Assembly (NCBI GenBank): GCA_022511485.1
Contig: JAFLUJ010000011.1
Coordinates: forward strand, 1 to 24,187
Length of the DNA stretch: 24,187 nt
Origin: Oscillospiraceae bacterium
GTDB lineage: Bacteria; Bacillota; Clostridia; Oscillospirales; Ruminococcaceae
Direction: 5' to 3'
Shown here: one piece after another, positions 15,001 through 21,371 of the stretch
Layout of the letters: the number at the start of each line of letters is the position of its first letter
How positions within the stretch are numbered: position 1 is the stretch's first letter
The notes under the pieces: model-generated
Seen by the model: the letters and a program-made list of their open reading frames with translations, nothing else
Databases searched by the model: none
What the model was told of the DNA's origin: nothing
Translations under genes and position numbers: made by a program

Positions 15001-17482
15001 CCCGCCTTTGAATTTGTAAATCTTTTAGACGATTAAGCAACTCCTTTGGTCTATGAATATGGAATCTTAAAATGTCACGGTTTTCTTCGCACCGCTTTAT
15101 AAAATCTGCCATACCGTCAATGTAGCTTTGTACAATGTCTTTGTCTATAAGGCTTGCTTTTATGCGCTTCATAGCCTCTCGAAGTCCATCTTTATACATT
15201 TCTTCCGGTACAATGAAATCCTTTAGGTATTCGTCATTTATATCCCGTCGAAGATAGCAAATATCTTGTGCAATTTTGCTCAATTCATTATCTACCGCTC
15301 GGTCTATGATGTCCTGTGAACAATACATACCATTTTCAAGAAGCGCAGATATTTTCATAGCTGCCTGTTCCCAATCAATATGTATATTTTCACCCTGGGG
15401 AAAAGCAGTATTGCTTATGGCAGCGGTAATTCCGTCCTTATCAAACCACGCTGCAAGCATAGCAGAATTTGTATGATCCTGTGAAGCATACATATATCCA
15501 CGACCATTTTCGCCAAACTCTCTGCGGAGGAAATCTGCGTCCTCGGCAATGGACTTTCCCTTTTGGAAATGTGCCACAATACGCTCCAAACTTTCCGGCT
15601 CACCGCTGCCACATTTCAGAATATAGTCTAACATTTCATCATCAGGAGCTTTATTTGAATATACAACGGGTCTTTTGGGAACATTCTTTGAAGTGCTTTT
15701 CGGCTCTGTGTCAGTAACATAGTCATCATCAAACAATGAAAGCTGTTCCACTTCCGGCTCAGGCTCTATTTCCACAGGCTTTGATTTAATCGGCTCTGCA
15801 AAAATCGGCTCGTCTATTTCGGAAGTAACCTCAACATTGAGATACTCCCCCTTTTCGATCATAGCAGCGGTAAGGCTCTGCACCAAATCCCAAGACAGTA
15901 ACACTTCCTTTGTCCGAGAGAGGAAGCTTCCCTCCCACATAAGCAAGCCTGTTTTATCCGCCTTATACCCTACACGAATATCATCAAGGTCAAGCTCCGA
16001 ATATTCAGTATTTATGGCTTTTTCCATAAACTCTGCCCGCTTTTCCATATCTTCATTGTTTTCAAAGTACCTTGCAATTTCATTACGTTTAATCTTGAAA
16101 AATCTATCGTCCCTTAAAATGCCATTGATTATATTTTCATCAACAAGCGGAGGTAACTTTGATGTTTCCACAATGAAGTTATTTAATATGAACGGCTCTG
16201 TTCTTTCACGGTTTTCAAGGGCAGATGTAATGATATTTCGTATTTCATCAGCCTGTGCAGCAGAGTATTTATCTGCTTCAAAATGGTTGAAGAAATCAAT
16301 AGCACCGCCCTGCCATTCTGTATATTCAACCTCATACAGCATATGTCCTGCAATTTCATAGCTGTCAAGACGGCGGTTGAAATCGGCGTTTTTGTACCGC
16401 TCTATCAATTCCTCAACAGAAAGACTATCTCTTCCATTATCTGATGTTCTATCGTCAGCAGACGATTTTTCTCCCATATCTGAATTTCCGAGAATGTCAT
16501 CGGACGGGGATTTTCCTGACGATACATCTCGTCCAGTTCCGAGAAGCGTCTCTCCGCTTCCTTGTCTATCTCCCTGGGAATGATGTTCCACCGACCCTCC
16601 ATTATGTAAATTGTCACTTCCGTCGGGTACTCGATTTTCACCCATTCCTGCCACATTCTGCCCCACCTGCCTATCGGTGCTTTGAGCAGTTCCAGTTCCT
16701 CCGGATCGTCTGTGTACGTTATTTCTGTCAGAAGCTGTCCTGTCGGACTTAACTTGTAACTCATTGTTTCTTTCTCTCCTTTTATTTTGAATTTGTACGA
16801 TTTCACGCTCCATTTCCAGAAGCGTATTTTTGGCACATTTCTGTACCAAGTCACAAAAGCGGATAAGGTCACGTCTGTCCTTAAACATATCCACCGCTTT
16901 AAGATTCAAACCGCCGGATATTTTCATATCGCTGTCAAGTTCGCAGCGGTTTGATACCACAAAGCGCACCGCAGACACAACCGACTGCTGATAGGTTTTC
17001 AGATCGTCATTAGACAATTTCAAATATCCCGTAGCAGCCATCATTTCCGATAAATTAGCACGAATATTATCCACAGACATAGCCGCTATTGTTTCCTGAA
17101 TGTTATTACAGTCCTTGCCGTATTTCTCATTGATAACAGCGATCAGATCAGAGGACAAATCCTCTGTCAGCTTCCACAATTCCGGCAGCTTCTTACCGTT
17201 TGTCTGTGAAATATCAAAAAGGTGCTTCGCTTTGCTGTCCTCACCGAAAACGGCTATGCTGTGTTCTCCCTTATTTACAAGCCTGCCCAGCTTGTTCCAC
17301 GTTTCAAGGGTAGTGACCTTTGTGGCATTTGGATTCTGATGATAGATAAGTGCTGCGTCCGAAAAACTCTGCTTGTACATCTTTGCAGAAAAACGTAAGA
17401 AATGTGCAAGCATTTGTTTATCCGCAAGCAATCTGTCTGTGATCTCATTCCAATTATCCTGGACGTTTTTAATTCTCGACAT
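9080..17482 (-). CDS. Giant ArdC-N / N6-adenine methylase / SF2 helicase fusion protein (2800 aa)
   Basis: Residues 10-110 resemble the ArdC N-terminal domain (FSDAALIYHQNPNATKV, WNKLGRLVNKGEHSI) but no HExxH peptidase follows. Residues about 235-365 are a low-complexity Ser/Gly/Asp/Asn/Arg linker that overlaps tnpV. Two related element domains follow (about 620-745 and 855-985; ADFLRREFGENG and ADFLKKEYGTGG). The methylase has EPSMGVGNF (1284-1292) and the motif IV variant NIPF (1349-1352). The helicase has VGAGKS (1961-1966), DEAH (2120-2123), ATGTPISNS and the motif VI sequence QQNGRGIRQGN (2451-2461). A coiled coil lies near 2680-2740. AAAGGAGA precedes the ATG. Related giant proteins are common in Tn1549/CTn-type elements; roles in unwinding, modifying or protecting transferred DNA are assumed, not proven. 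The frame is intact throughout. Confidence 0.92.
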   Translation of the reverse strand: MSRIKNVQDNWNEITDRLLADKQMLAHFLRFSAKMYKQSFSDAALIYHQNPNATKVTTLETWNKLGRLVNKGEHSIAVFGEDSKAKHLFDISQTNGKKLPELWKLTEDLSSDLIAVINEKYGKDCNNIQETIAAMSVDNIRANLSEMMAATGYLKLSNDDLKTYQQSVVSAVRFVVSNRCELDSDMKISGGLNLKAVDMFKDRRDLIRFCDLVQKCAKNTLLEMEREIVQIQNKRRERNNELQVKSDRTASDRNNVHRRSGGTGTAQSTDRQVGQNVAGMGENRVPDGSDNLHNGGSVEHHSQGDRQGSGETLLGTGRDVSSGKSPSDDILGNSDMGEKSSADDRTSDNGRDSLSVEELIERYKNADFNRRLDSYEIAGHMLYEVEYTEWQGGAIDFFNHFEADKYSAAQADEIRNIITSALENRERTEPFILNNFIVETSKLPPLVDENIINGILRDDRFFKIKRNEIARYFENNEDMEKRAEFMEKAINTEYSELDLDDIRVGYKADKTGLLMWEGSFLSRTKEVLLSWDLVQSLTAAMIEKGEYLNVEVTSEIDEPIFAEPIKSKPVEIEPEPEVEQLSLFDDDYVTDTEPKSTSKNVPKRPVVYSNKAPDDEMLDYILKCGSGEPESLERIVAHFQKGKSIAEDADFLRREFGENGRGYMYASQDHTNSAMLAAWFDKDGITAAISNTAFPQGENIHIDWEQAAMKISALLENGMYCSQDIIDRAVDNELSKIAQDICYLRRDINDEYLKDFIVPEEMYKDGLREAMKRIKASLIDKDIVQSYIDGMADFIKRCEENRDILRFHIHRPKELLNRLKDLQIQRREFITKSDFKFEPKFFITEDEKDKLLMRGTGTYGGKFRIEKYYRGDHTTKEKADFLKKEYGTGGACMSGFDEWHDAKGINFQKGKYVTDPDCGVLMKWNEVAKRIDVLIAEDRYITQNDIDEYVNRAKGDVKRKINNDYDRRVVENAKKILEEYGVSINSEPDKSPFEKIIEKAEAAGVPVEIIDEPAEEKAVFMDTRDETFIAVQQTDEGIDYSIYAPDLTLIDGGVWEMDTAMDLKTAAAEMLATNGKFFVEISDFDTFVDLAEMKTDVDVPAELAKLKTEALANIPSESSIRKAKQSEQSTINAPEKITVPEIKEPKSGVPVTYHFNSDDVVTGGAKSKFRANIEAIQTLQKIEAENRYATPEEQSIMAKYVGWGGIPQAFVSDRTAENIGGNLGEAAPSGWETEQQQLRELLSDDEYKAARASTLTSFYTPPEVADGVYQALSQFGFEGGNVLEPSMGVGNFFSKMPEEMRDNSRLYGVELDSISGRIAQQLYPNERIQIKGFEKTTFNNNSFDVVLGNIPFGDYGVSDKAYDKHNFKIHDYFAAKSVDKVKPNGVVALVTSKFTMDKQNEKARRYLAERCDLLGAVRLPNTAFKQNAGTEVTTDILFLKKRETMTVEVPDWVHMSETADGIPCNKYFVDNPDMVLGKMAWDERMKGKYGDDSKVTTCYANEETPLSEQIKAAIAKIEGKIETVKEKVADKPDIEVIPADPSVRNFTHTLVDGKLFFRENEIMTKVQETGKTLDRMIGMHKIRQAAMAVIDAQAAICSDEELKKLQSELNAVYDKFKKSYGNITDSVNERCFRQDDDYNTLAALEIVDTENKTVEKSELFYKRTFLPEIEITSVDTPQEALQVSIDRLGKVDIEYMSKLAGVTPEKLIADLGDEIFRNPAKIKDDVPYSGYEDASEYLSGNVREKLKIAQSYAKHIDSSFERNAAALEKVIPKNLEASEISVRIGTNWIDVEDYNNFLRECAKTDTFLHPVVRTRMGEYKIEGKTQDTSVAATETYGTKRMNSYQIFENLLNQRDIVVRDVEYDDEGKKRYVTNVKETQLAKEKARQMKEGFKSWIWNDIDRREKYVERYNNLFNAIRGREYDGSHQTFPGMNPAIKLRPHQKNAILRSKLGGNTLLAHCVGAGKSFEMIASTMEKKRLGLINKGCVVVPKHLTLQMASEWMRLYPNAKLLVARPEDFEKNNRQKFIARCVTGDYDAVIMSFTQFERIPMSDEYRKQFMEKELDEILDALNEVDDSDRVSVKSLERQRRQVEERLEKLMSSKKDNSLCFEKLGFDYLVVDEAHNYKNCFVSTKMSNVAGVQTTAAQKSEDMLMKTQYLNEKYGCNNILMATGTPISNSMVELYVMQRYLRPDLFVEAGLENFDDWAGTFGEVVSQLEMKPAGDGYRMKNRFSKFVNIPELMQMYKEFADVQTADMIKLPVPELKTGEPIVVTAKPDERQEAYMQHLAARSEAIHNGDVDPSEDNMLKITHEARLLGLDTRCIFRDAEPAPDSKVMKLLDNLEQNYKDTAAEKGVQIVFCDIAINDDSEHFSVYEAIKTDLVKRGIPREEICFAGDAKTDKARAEMFEQLRKGEKRFIIASTSKLGTGANIQDRICAIHHLDIPWKPSDLEQQNGRGIRQGNNFKEVGIYHYLTEETFDAYMMGIITNKAKFINQIMTSKDPVRISEDVDEMVLNYSQMQAIASGNPMIIEKIQLENDIANLKMLEAEHKRSVFAMQELAERKLPATIENYADLLQKASGDLKAYQEQHPDNAEFMIEIGGKVYDERSEAGKELEKAIVKCTATGESVKLGKYFGFDISIEKNPARGSLFQSESPCVAVLQGNLKYSTEVSLQNDLGNIRRIENLAANQINQKIQQLSTSLDKARSDLEEAKANAQKPFERTEELKQMQSRLAFVNSELSGKDIDLSLEYDDDIIPASDNEPVQSASVVVTMPVPVMADKHNEAPPSPQLDKKQTFNRNRR
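16405..16764 (-). CDS. tnpV: TnpV-family transposon protein nested in the giant gene (119 aa)
   Basis: This frame lies wholly inside the giant methylase/helicase gene, on the same strand but in a different frame. It reads as a complete TnpV: a start ahead of LLTEITYTDD, the family signature APIGRWGRMWQEW (29-41), the segment IYIMEGRW with EIDKEAERRF (52-74), and a C-terminal helix (WEKNRLLTIEHQIMEEIVFLLRN, 97-119). Length and motif order match the family (about 115-125 residues). AAAAGGAGAG sits 9 bases before the ATG. In the giant's frame the same DNA encodes a Ser/Gly/Asp/Arg-rich disordered linker (about residues 240-360), so TnpV looks like the constrained protein. TnpV is known from Tn4451-type elements; its role is uncertain and may be recombination-related. 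A frame running up to 16872 lacks a ribosome binding site. Confidence 0.85.
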   Translation of the reverse strand: MSYKLSPTGQLLTEITYTDDPEELELLKAPIGRWGRMWQEWVKIEYPTEVTIYIMEGRWNIIPREIDKEAERRFSELDEMYRQENPRPMTFSEIQIWEKNRLLTIEHQIMEEIVFLLRN

Positions 17483-17508
17483 AAAATCTCCTTTCTATGA
17501 AAATACGG

Positions 17509-17537
17509 TTGACAAGTTATTTTTTTTGTGATATAAT
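17509..17537 (+). promoter_or_regulatory. Consensus sigma-A promoter of the plus-strand cassette
   Basis: TTGACA (17509-17514), a 17-base spacer and TATAAT (17532-17537) form a perfect promoter. Transcription would start near 17544, just before the GGAGGT ribosome binding site at 17547-17552 of the 131-residue gene. This gives a very short leader. Confidence 0.88.
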
Positions 17538-17560
17538 ACAAAAAATGGAGGTATTGGCAA
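17533..17560 (-). promoter_or_regulatory. Possible opposing promoter for the giant gene
   Basis: On the minus strand, TTGCCA (17555-17560), a 16-base spacer and TATTAT (17533-17538) match at 5/6 and 5/6. Its -10 overlaps the -10 of the plus-strand promoter, so the two could not be occupied at once. It would supply the giant gene (start 17482), which is cut off from topB by the inserted cassette. Moderate match only. Confidence 0.4.
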
Positions 17561-17955
17561 TGCAAAAGATTAAATTAAATAAAACTTTTGGACAAATCGT
17601 ACAGGCACACGGATATGAACTTGTTCCAACCGTTGAATACATCATTAACATCGAAGATGAGCTGAAAGAACAAACCAATATTATGGCGACTATTCAAGCT
17701 ATGGGGCTTCCAGCTTTGGAAGATTATCACCAATGGCTTATTTCCAACGGCTTTGATCCAAATTTACCAAATCCTACAAATGACTTCGTATCAAAGTTTT
17801 ATGGCAAAAATCCTTTATGGAGTACTGCATTATCGCAAGGCATTGTTGTAAAAGCTGAAAACGAAGATGACTACTTCATTGTTATGGAATGTAGTCGGGA
17901 AAACGAGGGATTCAAGTACACTCAAATAATCTTAACATTAGGCGGGTGTATGTAA
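17560..17955 (+). CDS. Unknown-function cargo protein (131 aa), opposite strand to the element
   Basis: The protein starts MQKIKLNKTFGQIVQAHGYE. It has no signal peptide or membrane segment. The N-terminal half looks helical (DELKEQTNIMATIQAMG, EDYHQWLISNGFD) and the C-terminal half strand-rich (GIVVKAENEDDYFIVMEC, KYTQIILTLGG). I do not recognise the family. I chose the ATG at 17560, 7 bases after GGAGGT. An in-frame ATG at 17545 overlaps the ribosome binding site and sits at the transcription start. The gene has its own perfect promoter and shares a terminator with a tiny downstream frame. It sits between topB and the giant helicase gene on the opposite strand, which marks it as an inserted cargo cassette. 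Defence, anti-defence or regulation are possible jobs, but nothing in the sequence decides between them. Confidence 0.82.
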   Translation: MQKIKLNKTFGQIVQAHGYELVPTVEYIINIEDELKEQTNIMATIQAMGLPALEDYHQWLISNGFDPNLPNPTNDFVSKFYGKNPLWSTALSQGIVVKAENEDDYFIVMECSRENEGFKYTQIILTLGGCM

Positions 17956-17983
17956 TCAAAGACATTTTTAGGAGGACGTAACT

Positions 17984-18139
17984 ATGAAAAATAATATCCA
18001 CAAACTCGTACATAAATATGCACTGCACGGCTATAATGGCGAAACGCGTTGCACAAACAGCGGAACGTTCTGCCAAGGAATTAAAGATCTGACGGGTTAA
18101 ATATTATGTAGCGATTGCTACAAAAAGATATGGTTATAA
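17984..18139 (+). pseudogene. Tiny Cys-rich frame interrupted by in-frame TAA (38 + 12 codons)
   Basis: TTAGGAGGACG precedes an ATG at 17984, which starts a 38-residue frame (MKNNIHKLVHKYALHGYNGE, then RCTNSGTFCQGIKDLTG) ended by TAA at 18098-18100. The same frame then continues ILCSDCYKKIWL to a second TAA at 18137-18139. Joined, it would be a small zinc-ribbon-like protein with C-x6-C followed by a CxxC pair, so the first TAA seems to cut off the second metal-binding half. It could be a recent nonsense mutation, or the 38-residue peptide may be the real product. It starts 28 bases after the 131-residue gene and shares its promoter and terminator. The good ribosome binding site argues that translation starts here. 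Confidence 0.5.
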
Positions 18140-18167
18140 AACGCAAGATTACTTTTGATTTTGTTTT

Positions 18168-18204
18168 AATATGCGGAAGCCTCTAAGGACTTCCGCATAT
18201 TTTT
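18168..18204 (+). terminator. Strong terminator of the plus-strand cassette
   Basis: A 12-bp perfect stem (AATATGCGGAAG 18168-18179 with CTTCCGCATATT 18190-18201) can extend inward through CCT/AGG with one bulged A. It leads into TTTTT (18200-18204). The U-tract overlaps the stop codon of topB on the other strand. On the minus strand the hairpin follows topB directly but has no U-tract. Confidence 0.85.
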
Positions 18205-20290
18205 ATGCCACACGCTTCTTGCCAACAAATTCCTCAAATTTGAGGTTTACATACTGCCCTGTGTCCTCCAGAGAGAACACCGCACTGTACTTATTCCCCT
18301 TAGAGGAAGTGCAGTTTTTCAGAGTAACCCTGCCATTTGCAAGAAGTTCCGATATTTCAGCGGCGGTGTAGTTCCTGCCGATACTCTTGTTGGATTTAAA
18401 GATGAAAAATCCACAGTTATCACGCCCTGCCGAGCAGGAAAAACCCTTGTTATTTTCAATAACATCACTGCCACAGCGAGGACATTTCCCAACCTCGCTT
18501 TTTTTCTTAACCTCCTGCCTATTTTCTCTGCCTTTTTCAAAGGCTACGATCTCAGCAACACTTTTCTGTATTTCTGCAAGCAGATCATCAGCGTTTCCGT
18601 TACCATTTTCAATATCAGATAACGCCTGTTCCCAATGGGCGGTAAGCTCTGCCGATTTTACATTGTCAGGCAATGAAGCCACAAACGCCCTGCCGTATTC
18701 CGTAGAAACAAGCTGTTTTTTCCTGCGCTCAATATATCCGGCAGAAATAAGTTCCTCTATAATAGCCGCTCTTGTGGCAGGAGTGCCTAAACCCCGTTCC
18801 TTTACATAACCTTTCAGCTCCTTGTCCTCGATCAAACGGTCAATGTTTTCCATAACCGCAAGCAGACTGCTTTCTGTAAAACATTTCGGAGGTTTTGTTT
18901 CTCCCTGCTTTACTGTCATATTTTCAGCAGTAAATGTTTCTGTTTCCGAATACTGCACCACCCCACCGCTGCTTGTTTCATCATCAAGGTCTGTCGGCTC
19001 TGATACCTTATACTGTTTCCAACCCCATTCAACAGGAGATTTGACCGTCAGTTTGAAAATTTCTCCCTCAACAAGAAACTCATACTTTGTGTCGGTATAG
19101 GTATAAGGCTTGTCCAGAGCGCAGAGGAAACGGTTTATGACTAACCGTATGACCTTGCTTTCCCCCACGTCAAGCTTTGTTTTTTCAAGCCTGCCTATAA
19201 GGTTTGTGGGAATTATAGCATGATGATCGGATATTTTGCTGTTATCAATAATGCGGTTATCAATATTTAACCGCTGTTCCTGCAAACGCTGAACACGCTC
19301 CCCATCATATCCTGCAAGACACTTGACAATGCTCTCTACAAGCGTTACCATATCGTCAGAAAGATAACTGCTGTCTGTGCGAGGATAGGAAATAAGCTTC
19401 TTTTCATAGAGTGACTGTGCTGATTTCAGCGTATCGGAAGCGGTCATTCCGAAAATATCATTTGCTTCCTGCTGCAAGGAAGTAAGGCTATGAAGCAGGG
19501 GACGGTTTTCAGTTTTCTTTTCCGATTTTACGGAGGAAACCACTGCGATCCTGCCGTTACATTTTGCTCTTGTAAATTCTGCCCTTTCGGGAGTATCAAA
19601 AACATTCTCACACTCTGCACCGTTTTCAAGGACTACCTTGTAAAACGGTCTTTTCGTAAATGCGGCTATTGCTTCATCACGTTTTGCAATGATATTCAGA
19701 ACAGGAGTTTTTACCCTGCCTACTTTATGACGGTCATCATTTAAAATGCTGTACAACCGTGAAAGGCTCATACCAAAAATCCAGTCCGCCTTTGCCCTTG
19801 TAAACCCCGAAGCATAAAGATCGTCCTTTTCTTTTCCGTCAAGCAGATTATCCATGCCCTGCCTGATACTCTCGTCAGTAAGGGAGGAAATCCAAAGTCT
19901 TTTTGTGGGCTTTGTGCAGCCGAAATAGTTGTAGATGTATCTGAAAATACATTCACCCTCACGCCCTGCGTCACAGGCGTTTATGACCTCGGATATATCG
20001 TCCCTTGAAAGCAGTTTTTTCAGCATTTTTATCTGTTCGTCATAACCATTCAGAGGGAACAGCTTAAATTCCTGCGGAATGATCGGGAGAGTATCAAGCT
20101 TCCATTCTAAAAAGCCGTAGTCCTCCGGCATACCTATTCCGAAAAGGTGTCCCAGGGCATTTGTTACTATGTAGCCGTTGCCCTGCCAGTAAAATGATTT
20201 ACCTACCGACACCTTTTCTGTTGCACCGATACAGTAGGCAATAGACATACTGACGCTTGGTTTTTCTGAAATAATAAGTCTGAAGCTCAT
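18203..20290 (-). CDS. topB: DNA topoisomerase III of the conjugative element (695 aa)
   Basis: This is a type IA topoisomerase, which relaxes or decatenates DNA by a single-strand 5'-phosphotyrosine break. The Toprim domain starts at LIISEKPSV (Glu9) and has the acidic metal site ACDAGREGE (105-113). SSLTDESIRQG and the RVKTPVL segment follow. The active-site Tyr302 lies in ISYPRTDSSYLS. The tail carries a four-Cys zinc motif (CPRCG...CSAGRDNC) and a final DUF3945-like strand-rich segment. The length is normal for TopB of Tn1549-like elements. I prefer ATG at 20290, because GGGGGT is 6 bases upstream; a GTG two codons earlier lies on top of that site. It begins 14 bases after the preceding gene's stop, in the transfer operon, and probably helps process element DNA during transfer. 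Confidence 0.95.
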   Translation of the reverse strand: MSFRLIISEKPSVSMSIAYCIGATEKVSVGKSFYWQGNGYIVTNALGHLFGIGMPEDYGFLEWKLDTLPIIPQEFKLFPLNGYDEQIKMLKKLLSRDDISEVINACDAGREGECIFRYIYNYFGCTKPTKRLWISSLTDESIRQGMDNLLDGKEKDDLYASGFTRAKADWIFGMSLSRLYSILNDDRHKVGRVKTPVLNIIAKRDEAIAAFTKRPFYKVVLENGAECENVFDTPERAEFTRAKCNGRIAVVSSVKSEKKTENRPLLHSLTSLQQEANDIFGMTASDTLKSAQSLYEKKLISYPRTDSSYLSDDMVTLVESIVKCLAGYDGERVQRLQEQRLNIDNRIIDNSKISDHHAIIPTNLIGRLEKTKLDVGESKVIRLVINRFLCALDKPYTYTDTKYEFLVEGEIFKLTVKSPVEWGWKQYKVSEPTDLDDETSSGGVVQYSETETFTAENMTVKQGETKPPKCFTESSLLAVMENIDRLIEDKELKGYVKERGLGTPATRAAIIEELISAGYIERRKKQLVSTEYGRAFVASLPDNVKSAELTAHWEQALSDIENGNGNADDLLAEIQKSVAEIVAFEKGRENRQEVKKKSEVGKCPRCGSDVIENNKGFSCSAGRDNCGFFIFKSNKSIGRNYTAAEISELLANGRVTLKNCTSSKGNKYSAVFSLEDTGQYVNLKFEEFVGKKRVA

Positions 20291-20304
20291 ATGCACACCC
20301 CCAA

Positions 20305-20805
20305 TTAAGCCGAGAATATTTCATCAATGGAGCTTTTAAGCTGATATGTAAGCTCGGCATAAAAGCCGAAAAAGTCAAAATCCCTGAAATTGTCCGTTTC
20401 TGTTCTGTATATTGTGATAACCTCATTGTCACGGAATGTCACCTTATAGAACAGACGAACAACATCATTATCGCAGTCATAAATGACCTCATAGCCCGCA
20501 ATTCCCGCCTTGTTACCAATGGGGAGATCAACGGTGCTTATACAGCAGAGAGTTATGCCATTGTCGCATAAAATATCATCATTACGGATATGTCTTGGCA
20601 TAATTTCGCTGTTGTCCTTTCCATAGTTAAGGAAACGATACTTGTATTTTCTCTCAGGCGAAAAATCAAAGTGTGGCATACGCTTATCGCAGTATTCAAG
20701 AAGCTCCCCTATCATACCGGCAATTGCTTCCTCACTTGCGGTTTCGTCAATATCCTGCTGTATGCAAAATTCAGTCAACGCATAAATCATTTCATTCATT
20801 CTCAT
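20305..20805 (-). CDS. Conserved-looking element protein of unknown function (166 aa)
   Basis: The protein begins MRMNEMIYALTEFC and has a helical N-terminus (1-42). A mixed strand region follows, with RKYKYRFLNYG, then GITLCCISTVDLPIGNKAG, then GYEVIYDCDNDVVRLFYKVTF. It ends with an aromatic helix (DFDFFGFYAELTYQLKSSI). No membrane segment, metal motif or family signature is clear to me. The start at 20805 overlaps the end of the DUF4315-like gene by 14 bases, with GGAGG inside that gene 9 bases ahead, so translation is coupled. A longer frame to 20943 is a shadow over the neighbour. It sits between DUF4315 and topB in the transfer operon, suggesting an accessory role in transfer; nothing more can be said. 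Confidence 0.75.
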   Translation of the reverse strand: MRMNEMIYALTEFCIQQDIDETASEEAIAGMIGELLEYCDKRMPHFDFSPERKYKYRFLNYGKDNSEIMPRHIRNDDILCDNGITLCCISTVDLPIGNKAGIAGYEVIYDCDNDVVRLFYKVTFRDNEVITIYRTETDNFRDFDFFGFYAELTYQLKSSIDEIFSA

Positions 20806-21127
20806 TTTCAAATTCCTCCATATCATTATTAGTTGTTGTTTCTGTTGTTTTTTCGGTATCAGGCTTTTTAGTATCAGCCGTACCAACGGTCTGTACAAGA
20901 CCTTTATCAAGAGCAGCCCGAAAGCTGTCAAAATCAAATCCATTCCTTATAATTGATTCCCGAATAGAATTTAACTGTTCTTCCTTAACAGCAAGTTCCA
21001 GATTGGATATTTTTGCATCGCTTTTTTTAAGACTGTCCTGACGTTTCTTTATAATGCCTAATATTTTCTGATTGCGCTCCTTTTCCGAATTAAGTTCGGC
21101 AAGAAGCTGACTTTCTCTTTCGGTCAT
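20792..21127 (-). CDS. DUF4315-like coiled-coil element protein (111 aa)
   Basis: Residues 1-60 form a charged coiled coil (ERESQLLAELNSEKERNQK, IIKKRQDSLKKSDAKISNL). A short helix follows with FDFDSFRAALDKG, then a Thr/Glu/Asn-rich acidic tail (TEKTTETTTNNDMEEFENENE). This matches the small DUF4315 proteins found next to topB and CD1107/CD1108-type genes in clostridial conjugative elements. The function is unknown. The start is 1 base after the stop of the two-helix membrane protein, with GGGGAG overlapping that stop. The tail is disordered, so the DNA also serves the next gene's ribosome binding site and start. Confidence 0.72.
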   Translation of the reverse strand: MTERESQLLAELNSEKERNQKILGIIKKRQDSLKKSDAKISNLELAVKEEQLNSIRESIIRNGFDFDSFRAALDKGLVQTVGTADTKKPDTEKTTETTTNNDMEEFENENE

Positions 21128-21128
21128 T

Positions 21129-21371
21129 TTATCTCCCCTTTCCCTTAAACCGAGAAATCAAATATCCGACAAAGATACCACCGAGAATGATACAATCAAA
21201 TATACTCAGTTTAAAATCAAAAATCATATTTGATTTTCCGGTCATTCCTGCAATATTGCTTACGGCAACGATAACGCCAAAGACTATAACTATGATGATA
21301 AAAGCCTTGTCGCTTTTCTGATCGGAGTTATTGTTTTTCTGCTGCCCTATGTTCTTGAAAAAATCAAACAT
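21129..21371 (-). CDS. Small two-helix membrane protein of the transfer operon (80 aa)
   Basis: After a polar N-terminus (MFDFFKNIGQQKNNNSDQKS) there are two hydrophobic segments, AFIIIVIVFGVIVAV (about 23-37) and DCIILGGIFVGYLI (about 59-72), and a basic end (SRFKGKGR). This predicts a hairpin in the membrane with both ends inside. I favour the ATG at 21371, because GGGAG is 9 bases upstream. ATGs at 21377 and 21380 are too close to it. The start overlaps the end of the CD1108-like gene by 8 bases. It probably belongs to the mating channel, by position only. Confidence 0.68.
   Translation of the reverse strand: MFDFFKNIGQQKNNNSDQKSDKAFIIIVIVFGVIVAVSNIAGMTGKSNMIFDFKLSIFDCIILGGIFVGYLISRFKGKGR

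Noticed and set aside
16183..16368. Second same-strand nested frame near tnpV
   Set aside because: It has no ribosome binding site or known motif, and the giant's own protein sequence is well structured there, so overprinting is not supported.
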